From positions 16,540,851 to 16,604,850 of the forward strand of contig NC_079877.1 in NCBI RefSeq assembly GCF_029227915.1: a stretch of 64,000 nt of DNA, written 5' to 3'. Shown in pieces: positions 55,086-64,000 of this stretch. Origin of the DNA: Hydractinia symbiolongicarpus (Eukaryota; Cnidaria; Hydrozoa; Anthoathecata; Hydractiniidae). The position numbers and the translations under genes were made by a program. Below the pieces are notes generated by a model. The model saw only the letters and a program-made list of their open reading frames with translations, was not told where the DNA came from and made no database searches. Every line of letters starts with the position of its first letter. The stretch's first letter is position 1.

Positions 55086-58000
55086 ATGGCAAAATCGAGA
55101 CAAAATTCTACGAGAAAGATGGCATCCAAAGGAGGCGCATTAGAACTTTTGTCTGCTTTTGGGAAAAGTATATCAAAGCCTTTATTTTCTTCAAACCTTT
55201 CAAGCAGTGCATCAGTGTCACGAACACCTTCTTTTACTGGTCCAAGTGGTGTGATAGAAAATTTGTCTTCTTTGCATGCTGAGCTTGATGGATTGCTTGG
55301 TGAAACAGAAGAGAATAGTGGTACAATTAGGTCGAATTCGTATGATGGTAACAAACAAGCTCGATATTTGCTCAGAATTCGTCGTTCGCATTGGAAGGAT
55401 GCATCTAAGACTCAGACTTGTATGAGATGCAGCAAATCGTTTAGCTTTACAAGCAAAAAATTCAATTGCAGAAGGTTTGTTTAACTGTCTCCCTCCTTGT
55501 TATTGCAGCCTCCTTAAAACTCCTCAATTCTAACAAAGAGATACATAGACAGTCAGGGTAAACACCTAATTAGGCGGCATGACCTAATTAGGCGAGTCGT
55601 TTAGTTAGACGACGTGATGTAGTTTAATTAGGCTACCCGTAGTCTAACCAGGCGAACGAAAACTTTCTGTTGTAAATACGTCAAAATCATTGCGTTTCGC
55701 ACTACAATTTTTATGTGAATCAAATCTGTCCACTTTGCAGATAATTTTGACCAATTATCGTCATATTTGCATCGCGCATTGGTAACTTATGGCCCAAACC
55801 TCGAAGAAGAAGAAGAAGTATTTATTCTAGAGTAATAGCATACATAAGGTAAAAGTCAAATAAATATCAAATTTACGAAGAAAATTAGGCTATCACTGTA
55901 TGGAGACCAGCATTATTAGCCTACGGCTATGACAAGATGCTGGCCAACCTTAATATACAAAAACAAAACATCAAAACAAACAAACAAAAACATATGCAAA
56001 ACACAGTAACATGTTAAAAGAAAAACAAATGATGACAAACTCAGCAGTACAATGAGAAAAAGAACTGTATCAGAGAAGAAGTTAGTTTAGGAGAGGTGAG
56101 AGGGACTAGTTGAGTTGAAGGAAAGGAGTTTGTACAAAATTCCATGAATAAGTGCACTGACTTCGAATAGAGTTTTAAGCCGAAGAATTTAGTTAACACA
56201 GTGGTACTATTTGTTGTTTTAAATAATGGATTTCAGCCATTCACGCAGCGGGGAAAAATAAATATGGCGGATGAAAACGTCACCTAAATAGGCAACACTT
56301 AACCTAATTAGGTTATATATTTCATTTTAACATAATTCTTAGTTGCGCGAACATATTGAGGCATGAGTGACAATTTTGGAATCATGGTCGCGTAGACTAT
56401 CCATTCTGAACAAAGATTTTTTGCGATTTTTTCTTAGGAATGTGTGAAAAGCCATTAAATATTGTAATGTCTTAACTAGGTTACATATGGCCTAACTATG
56501 CAATAAAAATAAAACTAGTTAAAAAGTCTTAGAATTAGCTAAAACTGCCAGATTGTGTGTGAGATGATAGAATAAAGGGTAAATGTCTGTTTATGAAACT
56601 AACAGGCTACAAATAAAATATCACAACTGAAGTAAGTCTCCGCAGGAAAAATAAGCACTTTCTCGTTCAATTTGGCTGTATCATGTTTCAACGGAAGCTA
56701 GTGATCAGCTAGCGTAACTTATTTGTCTTAGAGTTCCATCAGGTTGACGTTGTGTAATGACAGCTCCAAGACCAACTGGAGAAGCATCAGTAACTACTTA
56801 TGTGTATGCATTTGGGTTGTAATACGCCAGTGTATCACTGGACAAGAGCAGTGACTTCAAATTGTCAAATGCAGTCTGATGCTCAATGGACCAATTCCAT
56901 GTGCAATCTTTTCACAGTAGTTGACGTAACGGATAAGTGACAGTTGCAAAGCTAGGCAGGAATTTTGAACAGTAAATTACAATGCCTAGGAATGAGTGCA
57001 TTTCTTTGACATTCGATGGTGGTTTCAAGTCAACTATTGTTTGAATCTTTCTTTTTATCATTACATATCTGACTTTATCTTGTCACTGGCTTGATTTGCA
57101 AACATTACTGAAATGACCAGATTTTTCTACACGCATGACTGGATTTTCCTTTCGTTACCTCACAAGTATTAGCAAGGAGATTCTTGCTAACTACACCTGT
57201 AACATGTTTGATTCTTCTCTGTTTGTCTTGAAATGAAAATATTTGGAAAGCGAGCACAATGAGTGCGATTTGAAATTCTGTTGACCTCATTGTTGTCAGA
57301 TTCATCGTTAACAATAGTGTCAGTAGGTTATGTGTTTTTGTACTGCTCTGCTTGGTGATCTGCAGCTTCAATGATTGCAGCAATTTCACACAACTTGGCA
57401 AATGTAAGGTCGTGTTTCGTGTGAGTCGTTTTCTGAGTTTACGGGAATTGCATTTTTCAATTACTTGGTCAACAATTTCATCGTCTGTGTCATGAAATTC
57501 ACACGTTTTTGCTAGGGATCGCAAACGTGTAACATATTGTGCAATTGATTCATTTGTGTTTTTTTGGACACATAAGAAAAACATGATGTTCATAACGTTT
57601 ATTCTTTCAAGGGAGAAAATAAGTGTCCAATTTCGTGCATGCAATTTTGTATACATTTGTTTCCTTATGTAAGTCTGGTTCAGGAAGGGTGTCAATTAAC
57701 TCCTTGAGATCTTCTCCCCCACAGTGAAGGAGTAGTGCCTTTGTTTGGTTATTGTCTGTAATACCAGCGGCTATTTAAAATAAATCAAAACCTTGTCGCC
57801 ATTTCTTCCAGCGAGTGCCAAGGCTGGTTGGGTCCCTGTGGGTATCAAAAGTGGACAGACATTTGTTGTCAATAAATTTCGCCATATCAGTAGAATGAAA
57901 GTATAGTTCGTAATAATGAAGCAGTAAATACGGAGTAAAATGTCCCAAGAGTTATTAAAATGTAAAACTCTAAGTTGTTTTCACTCGCAGCGCCAGTGTA

Positions 58001-61000
58001 ATGTCTGTAAAGAGCGTACGGTATTTATCAGTAAACAACACAGCTTTATGCTATGGTGTTCGCCACATTGTATATTTCCAGCTATAACTCTTAGCCTTAC
58101 AAAATAGTCAGAGCAAAGTGGATATGGCTGGAGATATAATTTTCAAGCGGAATGAACAGACATCACATTAGGGTCTGTGCTTTACCAGAGAACTCCTTGT
58201 CACATCCAATGGCTTACACAGTGTGCCATCTCCCAATTTTCTTATGCATGGCTTATGTTAACACAGAGCCATGGTAAAATTCACTCGCTCAAATTAAATC
58301 TCCACCAAAAGGGATTCTTTAATATTAAAGTCTCCTCAAAAGTCCCAAATCTTTATCTAAAAATAGATTTTTAACATTTTTTTCCTCAAATCTCCTCATT
58401 TTTTTGCAAACTGTTGCAATTATAAAAGTTGATTGGATAGATAGATATTGATTGGATCAAAAAGTTAAGAGTTTTTTTACCATTATCATTCAGCAAACAA
58501 ATTAGCAAGTTGAAATTCACTTTTTGCAAACCAAAATGCTGTCCTTGTAAATGATTTTGTGAAGAAAATGTAAAAATTGTGTATCACATTTTTTCATCCA
58601 TTGTTCACTAAATGTTGCAACAACAAAAAAGAGGTTGTTTTCTTTTCAGTCAAATTTTTGCAATTTTTTATTTTTCATTTCTAATTCGAATCCTATGATC
58701 ACAGAAATTTTGCAGACTAGCAGAAAATAGAATTGATTTCTACTTTTCACCTTTGATTTTGATTTTGTACTGCATGAAATATTCCACATAAGTTGAGATG
58801 AGCTTTTACATAAAATGCAAACAAACTTTTTCACAATATTTTTGTGTTGATAATTTTTCAAAAGGTAGACATTTTGTTGTCTTCATGAATGAAAATTAAA
58901 CATCAAATTCTTGTGACTGCATTTCGATAATAAATAAAACCAAATTTATTTTGGTCTTTGTGCCTCTCAAAGAGCAAAAGAAACTCACCAAAATCTGAAC
59001 ATTTTAATTACAGTATAACAACAGTTGCATTTATATCATTTTTATATCGTTTTGTATTTTAAACATTTTGTAGTGATTAAATATGTTTTAGATGTGGTAA
59101 TGTATTTTGTGACACATGTTGCCAGTATAGAAGAAGGCTATCCCCGGAATGCATTCCTGATCCTCAAGGGAATGTGTATAGAGTAAGTATAGCATGGTTA
59201 TTATTTATTTATTTCATTTGTTTATTTGCTGGTTATAATGCATGGATGATGAGGTTTATGGTAAAATAAGCGTTTTTAAATTATGGGAAAAATAAATTTT
59301 ATTCAGTTTATTTGTTTAGCATTCCTTTACTTTGTTCATTTAGAATGCATTTGTTTGCATCCAAACAGAACTTCCTTATCAAGAGGTCATACTGTACCAC
59401 TTCCTTAAAATTCTTGAGATCCAAGGCTCAGAATTATAAAAAAATTTACACTATACAATAATAAACAATTTAATCTTTAGCAAAAACTAATTTCCTCGAA
59501 TAATCTACTAAATGCTTCATCATTTCTGTCTTTCCTTGATATATGCGACAAACTGTCTTTTATAATTAAATGAAAACAAAGGAAAAAACGGAGAATTAAA
59601 TCAAATATCATCTTATTTATTGACCTATGATGAGAGGTGGGCTAGAAATTTCTAATGTGATTACTGTACTGAGGCACTTTTGGAAAGATACAATGTCCTT
59701 TTAAACGATTTCTATCTCAAACCTATGACTGACAGGGCTTCAAAATTTTGGTACACATCTTTTCATGTATCTTGTTTGAATGTGCAGAATAACAAATCAC
59801 AAAATTTTTAGTCAAAGGCACAAAGGTCAAATATCTTTCATAATCTATATAATATATATATATCTAATAGATACAAGATAATAACATAAACATAAAATAA
59901 AATAAATAAAAATTACACAAGTTTTTGCATCATACATCTCACCATGCACTGTAGGAGACAAAGTTTCAGTGTTTATAGTTTGCTTGTTCTGTAAGTCCTG
60001 TTTTATTGTGACTTTGCAGTCGTTGTAGTGCTCTTGGGAGCTTAGATAAAGGTGGATCTTTTACACAACAGCGGGCTGACTGGTGTTCAGCAATTCTGGG
60101 TGCTCAGTGTCAGGCAGAGTCGTACGTAATATATTTTTGTCCGTGGAATTCATGGAATATTGTGAGTCTGCTGTAATGGTTGGTGAGGGTATTATAGAGG
60201 GTTGTCCTGCAACATTGACTGATTTAATGAACTTTCTGTTTCTGAGTGCAATCAACCAGATTCTTTAAATTTTTATCTTGTATTGACGGTGTGGTAGCAT
60301 TTGCACTATTGTCCCTTCTCTATCCCATTGACCAGTAGATCTGTTCCATTCCTATTCCTTGTGGATGCAATAAGTGGAAGAACAGGCAGATGGTCTCCCA
60401 GCTAAAGGGACTTAGGTCAATGTTGGGTAGTGGTGTATTTCGAAACTGCAATATAGCATTTCCTGCTTTAACATTATTTAAAGAACCATTCGCAGCAACA
60501 TTATTAAAGATGATCTGTTTGGCAGATTTGACACCAAGCTCAGCTCTTCCATTAGATCGTGGATAATGTGCTGATGAGAGAGAGTCCGTGTCACTTCCCA
60601 GTCTTGAAAAAACTGTATGAATAGATTGGATGCAAACTTGGGACCCCCAACTGTGCCTATTTCTTTGGAGGTGCCGTAATTAGTAAATATTTCTCTGCAG
60701 GTATGCGAAGTAGTAGATCATAATCCAACCAACAAATTGGTCAACAGCTGTAAAATAATAGTGACCTTTGATTTCAAAGTAATTTGTGCATATATACTGG
60801 AAAGGGTAATCAGGAGTTTTGGTGAAGATAAGGGGCTCTTTGCATTGTTGAGGTGAAATATTATTACATTTAAAGCAGGTATAATGCTGGGAAACACACT
60901 TCTCCCCCAATATACTTTCACATCCTTCACCACCTTCTTGTCAGACTTCCTAACCAGAAAGTGATCTATCTGTGTCTGATAACCACCTGACTCATATGTT

Positions 61001-62743
61001 ATCAGTCTACTCTATCTCTTGCAAAATGATGTGTCACAAACCAACATGTTCGTTGCCATTTCAAACTCAAGCAATCTCTCCCCTTCCTTATTTCTACTCC
61101 CAAATTCGTAGCCTCCATGCACACCTCTATAACCTTCAGATGACTTCCCAACATGACCATTAAAGTCTCCACCCACCATAATAAGTTCACTGTCTCCAAA
61201 CCTTGATGTGACTGCTATTAAGTCATCATAAACTTATCTTTATCTTCCTCACTGAGTCCACACTGTGAAGCTTAAAATAACATAAAAGTGACAATTCTGT
61301 AATAAAATTCGCCATGTAAATGTATTTTAAAAATATATATTTTATTAAAAATAAAATGTAAAAGCTTTTCGGCTTACGCCATTTTTATGTACTAATACTG
61401 GCTTAAGCCGAAAAGCTTTTACATTGTTTTAATAAAATATATATTTTTTAAAATACATAGTGACAATTCTATTACCTTAAAAAATTTATCAATATAATAC
61501 AACTATTAACACGCATAACATCTATTACTTTTTCTCACCCACTTCTCTGTGACGAATATGCCAACTCCTCCATATGCATCACTATTACCAATCCAAAAAA
61601 GCTTATACCTTGCCCTCCTACCTTCCACAAATCAAATTTCAAAGGTGATATGATTATTTATTTACAAATCTCACTGAAACTCCTCTCCATCTGACTTCCT
61701 GAACACAACACATTTCTATCTACTATCTCACCTGCTCTACCTCTCAGTGTACCAACATTTACACTAGACATCCGTAACGCACATTTCGATAAAAGTTTAT
61801 ATCTGGTTTATCAACTATAAGGAGACAAGAGACGGTACAGGATCATAAATAATAGAAATCTGATTTGACCACCAAACTTTGTAAGATACACCGTCATTTT
61901 TAAAGTAGCATGAAATTGACTGCGTCGATTTTTACATGCACAATTTTTTGTGCACGTTGAGGAAAGTTTAGGTTCACGCCTACAAGTGTGTACCTAATTT
62001 TTTAAAAGCCCTGACTGAGGAGATTTTTGGATGCTGTCTTAAAATCCAAAAAAACATGCTTACAATCAAATAATCAGGAAAAAAAAATTGGTTATCGTGA
62101 AAATTCCATACAACCACCCCCCCTTTTTTTCTCTATAACTAAAATAAGTGACACTGTCTTGTTTTTTAGCTTTGAGAATTAGCTTATTTATTTGACTGTG
62201 TGGTATATAGCTGCTTAAGGTTTAAATTTCTAAACTACACTGTTCTGCAGCATGTTACTACTTGTTTTCCTTCTATTAGGTCTGTTACACATGTGCTGAT
62301 TTAAATTCTCAGCCTATTGGTGAAATCCAAAACTTGACTAACTTATTTCATGAACACAGAAAAAATAAAAGAATGACAATATCCAATGAACTTCCACGTC
62401 TAGTTCAAGGATTCGAAAAGTTTGTGGATCCAACATCAAGGTTGAAAACAGTGATGAGTAATACGTTTTCCGTTATGAAAGTTCCGGAATGGCAAAAGTC
62501 TGCAAAATGGCTTGTAAGTATATCTTGTCCATCAAAACATTGTTATAGTTCAAATATCCCCGTTTATGTTCATTATTTTATTGTAACACCTTTCAGGGAA
62601 AAAATGAATGTGAAATTTAACATTTAAAAAATTGCCTTGAATTCGCAAACTTAACTTCCACATTTTTTCAAACAGGGACAAACAACATTCGCAATCTCTT
62701 ATTTTACATTGTATGTCTGCCTGCCTGTCTTTCTGTCTGTCTC

Positions 62744-62816
<73 letters not shown>

Positions 62817-62931
62817 TGATTCTTTTACAGGATGACAACTTGTATTCTTATATTTAGGAAAGTTCCGAAGTTGAATGGTGCACAAAATGTTCAGTGAAAT
62901 TTTCACTTTTAAACAGCAAACATCATTGCAG
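55086..62931 (+). CDS. Double FYVE-type zinc-finger protein, 5' part
   Basis: FYVE fingers bind phosphatidylinositol 3-phosphate on endosomal membranes. Exons 55086-55474, 59092-59182, 62280-62513 and 62858-62931 join in phase and end in a GTTTGT donor; the gene runs beyond the window. Exon 1 begins MAKSRQNSTRKMASKGGALE, is Ser-rich, then starts finger 1: RRSHWKDASKTQTCMRCSKS and FNCRR. Exon 2 continues CGNVFCDTCCQYRRRLSPEC and exon 3 VCYTCADLN, giving eight metal-ligand Cys with NCRRCG in place of the classic HHCR. A helical linker (LVQGFEKFVDPTSRL, VPEWQKSAKWL) follows, then finger 2: EVEWCTKCSVKFSLLNSKHH C, which is closer to the classic type. The exact orthologue is not clear; two fingers near the N-terminus do not match ZFYVE1. 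The introns are full of transposon fragments. Confidence 0.88.
55550..56500. mobile_element. TAATTAGG-rich transposon, copy 2 (interrupted, truncated)
   Basis: Starts with CAGTCAGGGTAAACACCTAA like the copy at 51873 and follows it closely (GGCGAACGAAAACTTTCTG and beyond). A 398-bp insertion sits at 55803-56200. Internal pieces are missing after 56280, and the right terminus is lost after a GGTTACATATGGCCTAACT. It lies 75 bp after FYVE exon 1. Confidence 0.85.
55803..56200 (-). mobile_element. LINE 3' end inserted in the TAATTAGG element
   Basis: The segment begins with five GAA units on the +, so read on the - it ends in a (TTC)n tail, as many LINE 3' ends do. It holds TAGCCTACGGCTATGACAAG-type sequence and A-rich runs. 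The intact copy at 51873 lacks it, which defines its borders. The LINE clade cannot be named. Confidence 0.6.
56690..57885 (-). pseudogene. Gypsy retrotransposon fragments: Gag, RT/RNase H
   Basis: On the - strand a Gag-like frame starts at 57885 (MAKFIDNKCLSTFD, TRWKKWRQGFDLF). It continues in other frames through ESIAQYVTRLRSLAKTCEF and DEIVDQVIEKCNSRKLRKRL. From 57050 to 56690 the reverse-transcriptase connection and RNase H start appear: VKEMHSFLGIVIYCSKFLP, TAFDNLKSLLLSSDTLAYYN and VTDASPVGLGAVITQRQPDG. Stops interrupt both, and the central RT is deleted. It lies in FYVE intron 1. Confidence 0.82.
57886..59091. other. FYVE intron 1, right part
   Basis: Holds a SINE-body copy at 58160-58275 and otherwise AT-rich intron. 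Short frames on the - (58646-58861) are not convincing. Confidence 0.45.
58160..58275. repeat. SINE body fragment, diverged
   Basis: ACACAGTGTGCCATCTCCCA followed by ATGGCTTATGTTAAC matches the repeat at 12650-12775; the preceding GGGTCTGTGCTTTACCAGAG also aligns with it. No tRNA-like head nearby. Confidence 0.6.
60010..60910 (-). pseudogene. Gypsy integrase fragment
   Basis: On the - strand: HYTCFKCNNISPQQCKEPL, TKTPDYPFQYICTNYFEIKG and HYYFTAVDQFVGWIMIYYF (60680-60890), with the first catalytic Asp of the DDE core replaced by Asn in CTNYF. Downstream the frame moves through GTVGGPKFASNLF, where the second Asp of the usual GTDGG is Val, to a C-terminal part at 60061-60255. Frameshifts and both substitutions show it is dead. 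It abuts the LINE fragment at about 60908. Confidence 0.8.
60905..61780 (-). pseudogene. LINE endonuclease fragment (craniofacial development protein 2-like)
   Basis: On the - strand: MSSVNVGTLRGRAGEIVDRN near 61770, QCGLSEEDKDKF at about 61255, DSELIMVGGDFNGHVGKSSE with the endonuclease GGDFN, GYEFGSRNKEGERLLEFEMA, then YESGGYQTQIDHFLVRKSDK and VVKDVKVY. This order is that of the apurinic endonuclease domain of LINE ORF2. Stops interrupt it, a fold-back element is inserted at 61299-61458, and the reverse transcriptase is absent. Confidence 0.82.
61299..61458. mobile_element. Fold-back element with 12-bp target duplication
   Basis: Arms of about 60 bp (61320-61380 and 61399-61457) are inverted copies, containing AAAAGCTTTTCGGCTTA and ATATATATTTTATT-like sequence with minor differences. 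AGTGACAATTCT occurs exactly on both sides (61287-61298 and 61459-61470). It is inserted in the LINE fragment. The long duplication would fit a Mutator-like or similar enzyme. Confidence 0.8.
62715..62815. repeat. (GTCT)n microsatellite
   Basis: About 20 near-perfect GTCT units, slightly degenerate at the left end, 42 bp before the acceptor of FYVE exon 4. Confidence 0.95.
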
Positions 62932-64000
62932 GTTTGTATTTGTTTTGTGATTGTGCCTAAATGGTACTAATTTTTGAAGGGGCTTATTTGAAAGATTTGG
63001 GCGATAAGTTCACAAAAGCAACTTCTCCTTAGAAAATTCTTCCAGATACTATTCGAACAGATTAGTACCCGTTCACGAAACTTTGATAATCTGTGAATTA
63101 TTTTCCCCAAGGCGAAAAAAAAGAGCACTTTCGCCAAAATCGTTTACTAAAAGTTTACTTCGTATGAATGTGATTTTAGTTTAAGAATATTGGATTGTGT
63201 TTTTATGTCATTTTGTTCACAAACCATTATCCGTAAAAATTAAAACTGGCCAATGTTGTTTTTCTTAACCCGTAAATATAAAAAAGACTTTGAATAGCTT
63301 TTCTTGAGATTATAGAAAGTAAGAGGAAACCGACATTTGATTTAGTTATTGATAGAAATAACTTTTGGTATTTTTTTTTGGTAAATTTAGGCAAATCAAG
63401 AAGATAGTAATTTTTTTTCAACTTCATCTGTTGAGGTTTCAGACATATCGTAGACGGGCCCCTTGGATTATACGCCCCCCTTTTCAATGACTTTTTTTAA
63501 TATAGCAGCCTTTAATAGCTGCCCACTCACACGTTCTCTACAGAAAGGCGTTTATTCGAACTCAATACAAATGTTGTTACAAATGATTTCATCGCGTATA
63601 TTGATGATAACTTTTATGTTTTTTATTGACGAAAAAAAGAAAAAGATACAAAAATTTATCAAACTCCCACTTTGAATAGACGCCAAAAAGTCGAAAATTT
63701 TAATAAAGTTGAGATATCTAACACGTTGAAAAGCAAGTCAGCCTGAATGAGTAAACAAATAAATAAATGAATAAATGAGTGCAAAAAGGAACAGGTCACA
63801 AACGGGAATTATAAAACAAAAGTAGTTTCCAGGACTAATCTTGTCGTAAGTCAGTTTCGGGTTGTTAAAACTATAATTTAATTTTTTTTACGCGCTAGCC
63901 AAACTGAGCAAAAAAAACACGTAAATTTGGTCTTCCGGTTAACAAGCAACAGTTGGGCCAAGCCTGAGCCAAATTTTTATTGCTTAGGGAAAAAAATGTT
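62932..64000. other. FYVE gene intron running off the window
   Basis: The rest of the second FYVE finger (a CG...C..C continuation) was not found here, so the intron continues beyond the edge. AT-rich, with no element ends recognised. Confidence 0.5.

Noticed and set aside
55049-55354. 101-codon frame on the - strand
   Set aside because: Antisense of FYVE exon 1.
62550-62906. Frame with (DRQT)n repeats on the - strand
   Set aside because: Translation of the (GTCT)n microsatellite.

Overview
This is an AT-rich, intron-dense animal genome fragment that carries many transposons. The host genes are ordinary metazoan housekeeping and signalling genes. Together with the high AT content, this gene set and the mix of transposon families (Kolobok, an ISL2EU-like element, Mutator-like, Tigger, Gypsy, LINE, tRNA-derived SINEs and many MITEs) suggest a cnidarian, perhaps a hydrozoan. 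The phylum is an inference and cannot be proved from the sequence. No bacterial or organellar features were seen.

Eight host genes can be read with confidence or good support. On the + strand: a nicotinic acetylcholine receptor alpha-type subunit (3521-10709), TFIID/SAGA subunit TAF9 (11923-21891), a MOSPD1/3-type VAP-like membrane protein (25731-32872), a PI-PLC X-domain protein (34019-36548), and the 5' part of a protein with two FYVE-type zinc fingers that runs off the right edge (55086-62931). On the - strand: pseudouridine-5'-phosphatase, HAD family (22837-25466), NUFIP1-type zinc-finger protein (38157-42405), and a small one-exon membrane protein that may be ATP synthase subunit f (54006-54302). 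A possible coiled-coil exon (46731-47020) is less certain. The exon models were built by hand from GT/AG sites, phase agreement and family similarity. For TAF9, PUDP, MOSPD, PLCXD and NUFIP1 every exon joins in frame from ATG to stop. PUDP and MOSPD start 264 bp apart, head to head.

Most of the rest is transposon sequence inside introns. The left edge holds unassigned sequence and a decayed multi-exon DDE integrase gene (1320-2711). The large nAChR intron holds a 3.9-kb element with subterminal AAGACGTCTT arrays, into which a second 2.25-kb element has inserted. A TAF9 intron holds an ISL2EU-like element (SWIM gene on +, THAP/DDE transposase on -) with an internal deletion that removed the ends of both genes. 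The last MOSPD intron holds a 4.07-kb, apparently intact Kolobok element with TTAA target duplication. It encodes a 764-residue THAP transposase and, convergently, a 138-residue protein resembling the cysteine-rich cytoplasmic 'ballast' domain of vertebrate P2X7 receptors. This two-gene Kolobok is the most interesting object here. From 43 kb to 54 kb lie Mutator-like remnants, MITEs and a doubly nested non-autonomous element. The FYVE gene introns hold Gypsy and LINE fragments, a repeated TAATTAGG-rich element and a fold-back insertion.
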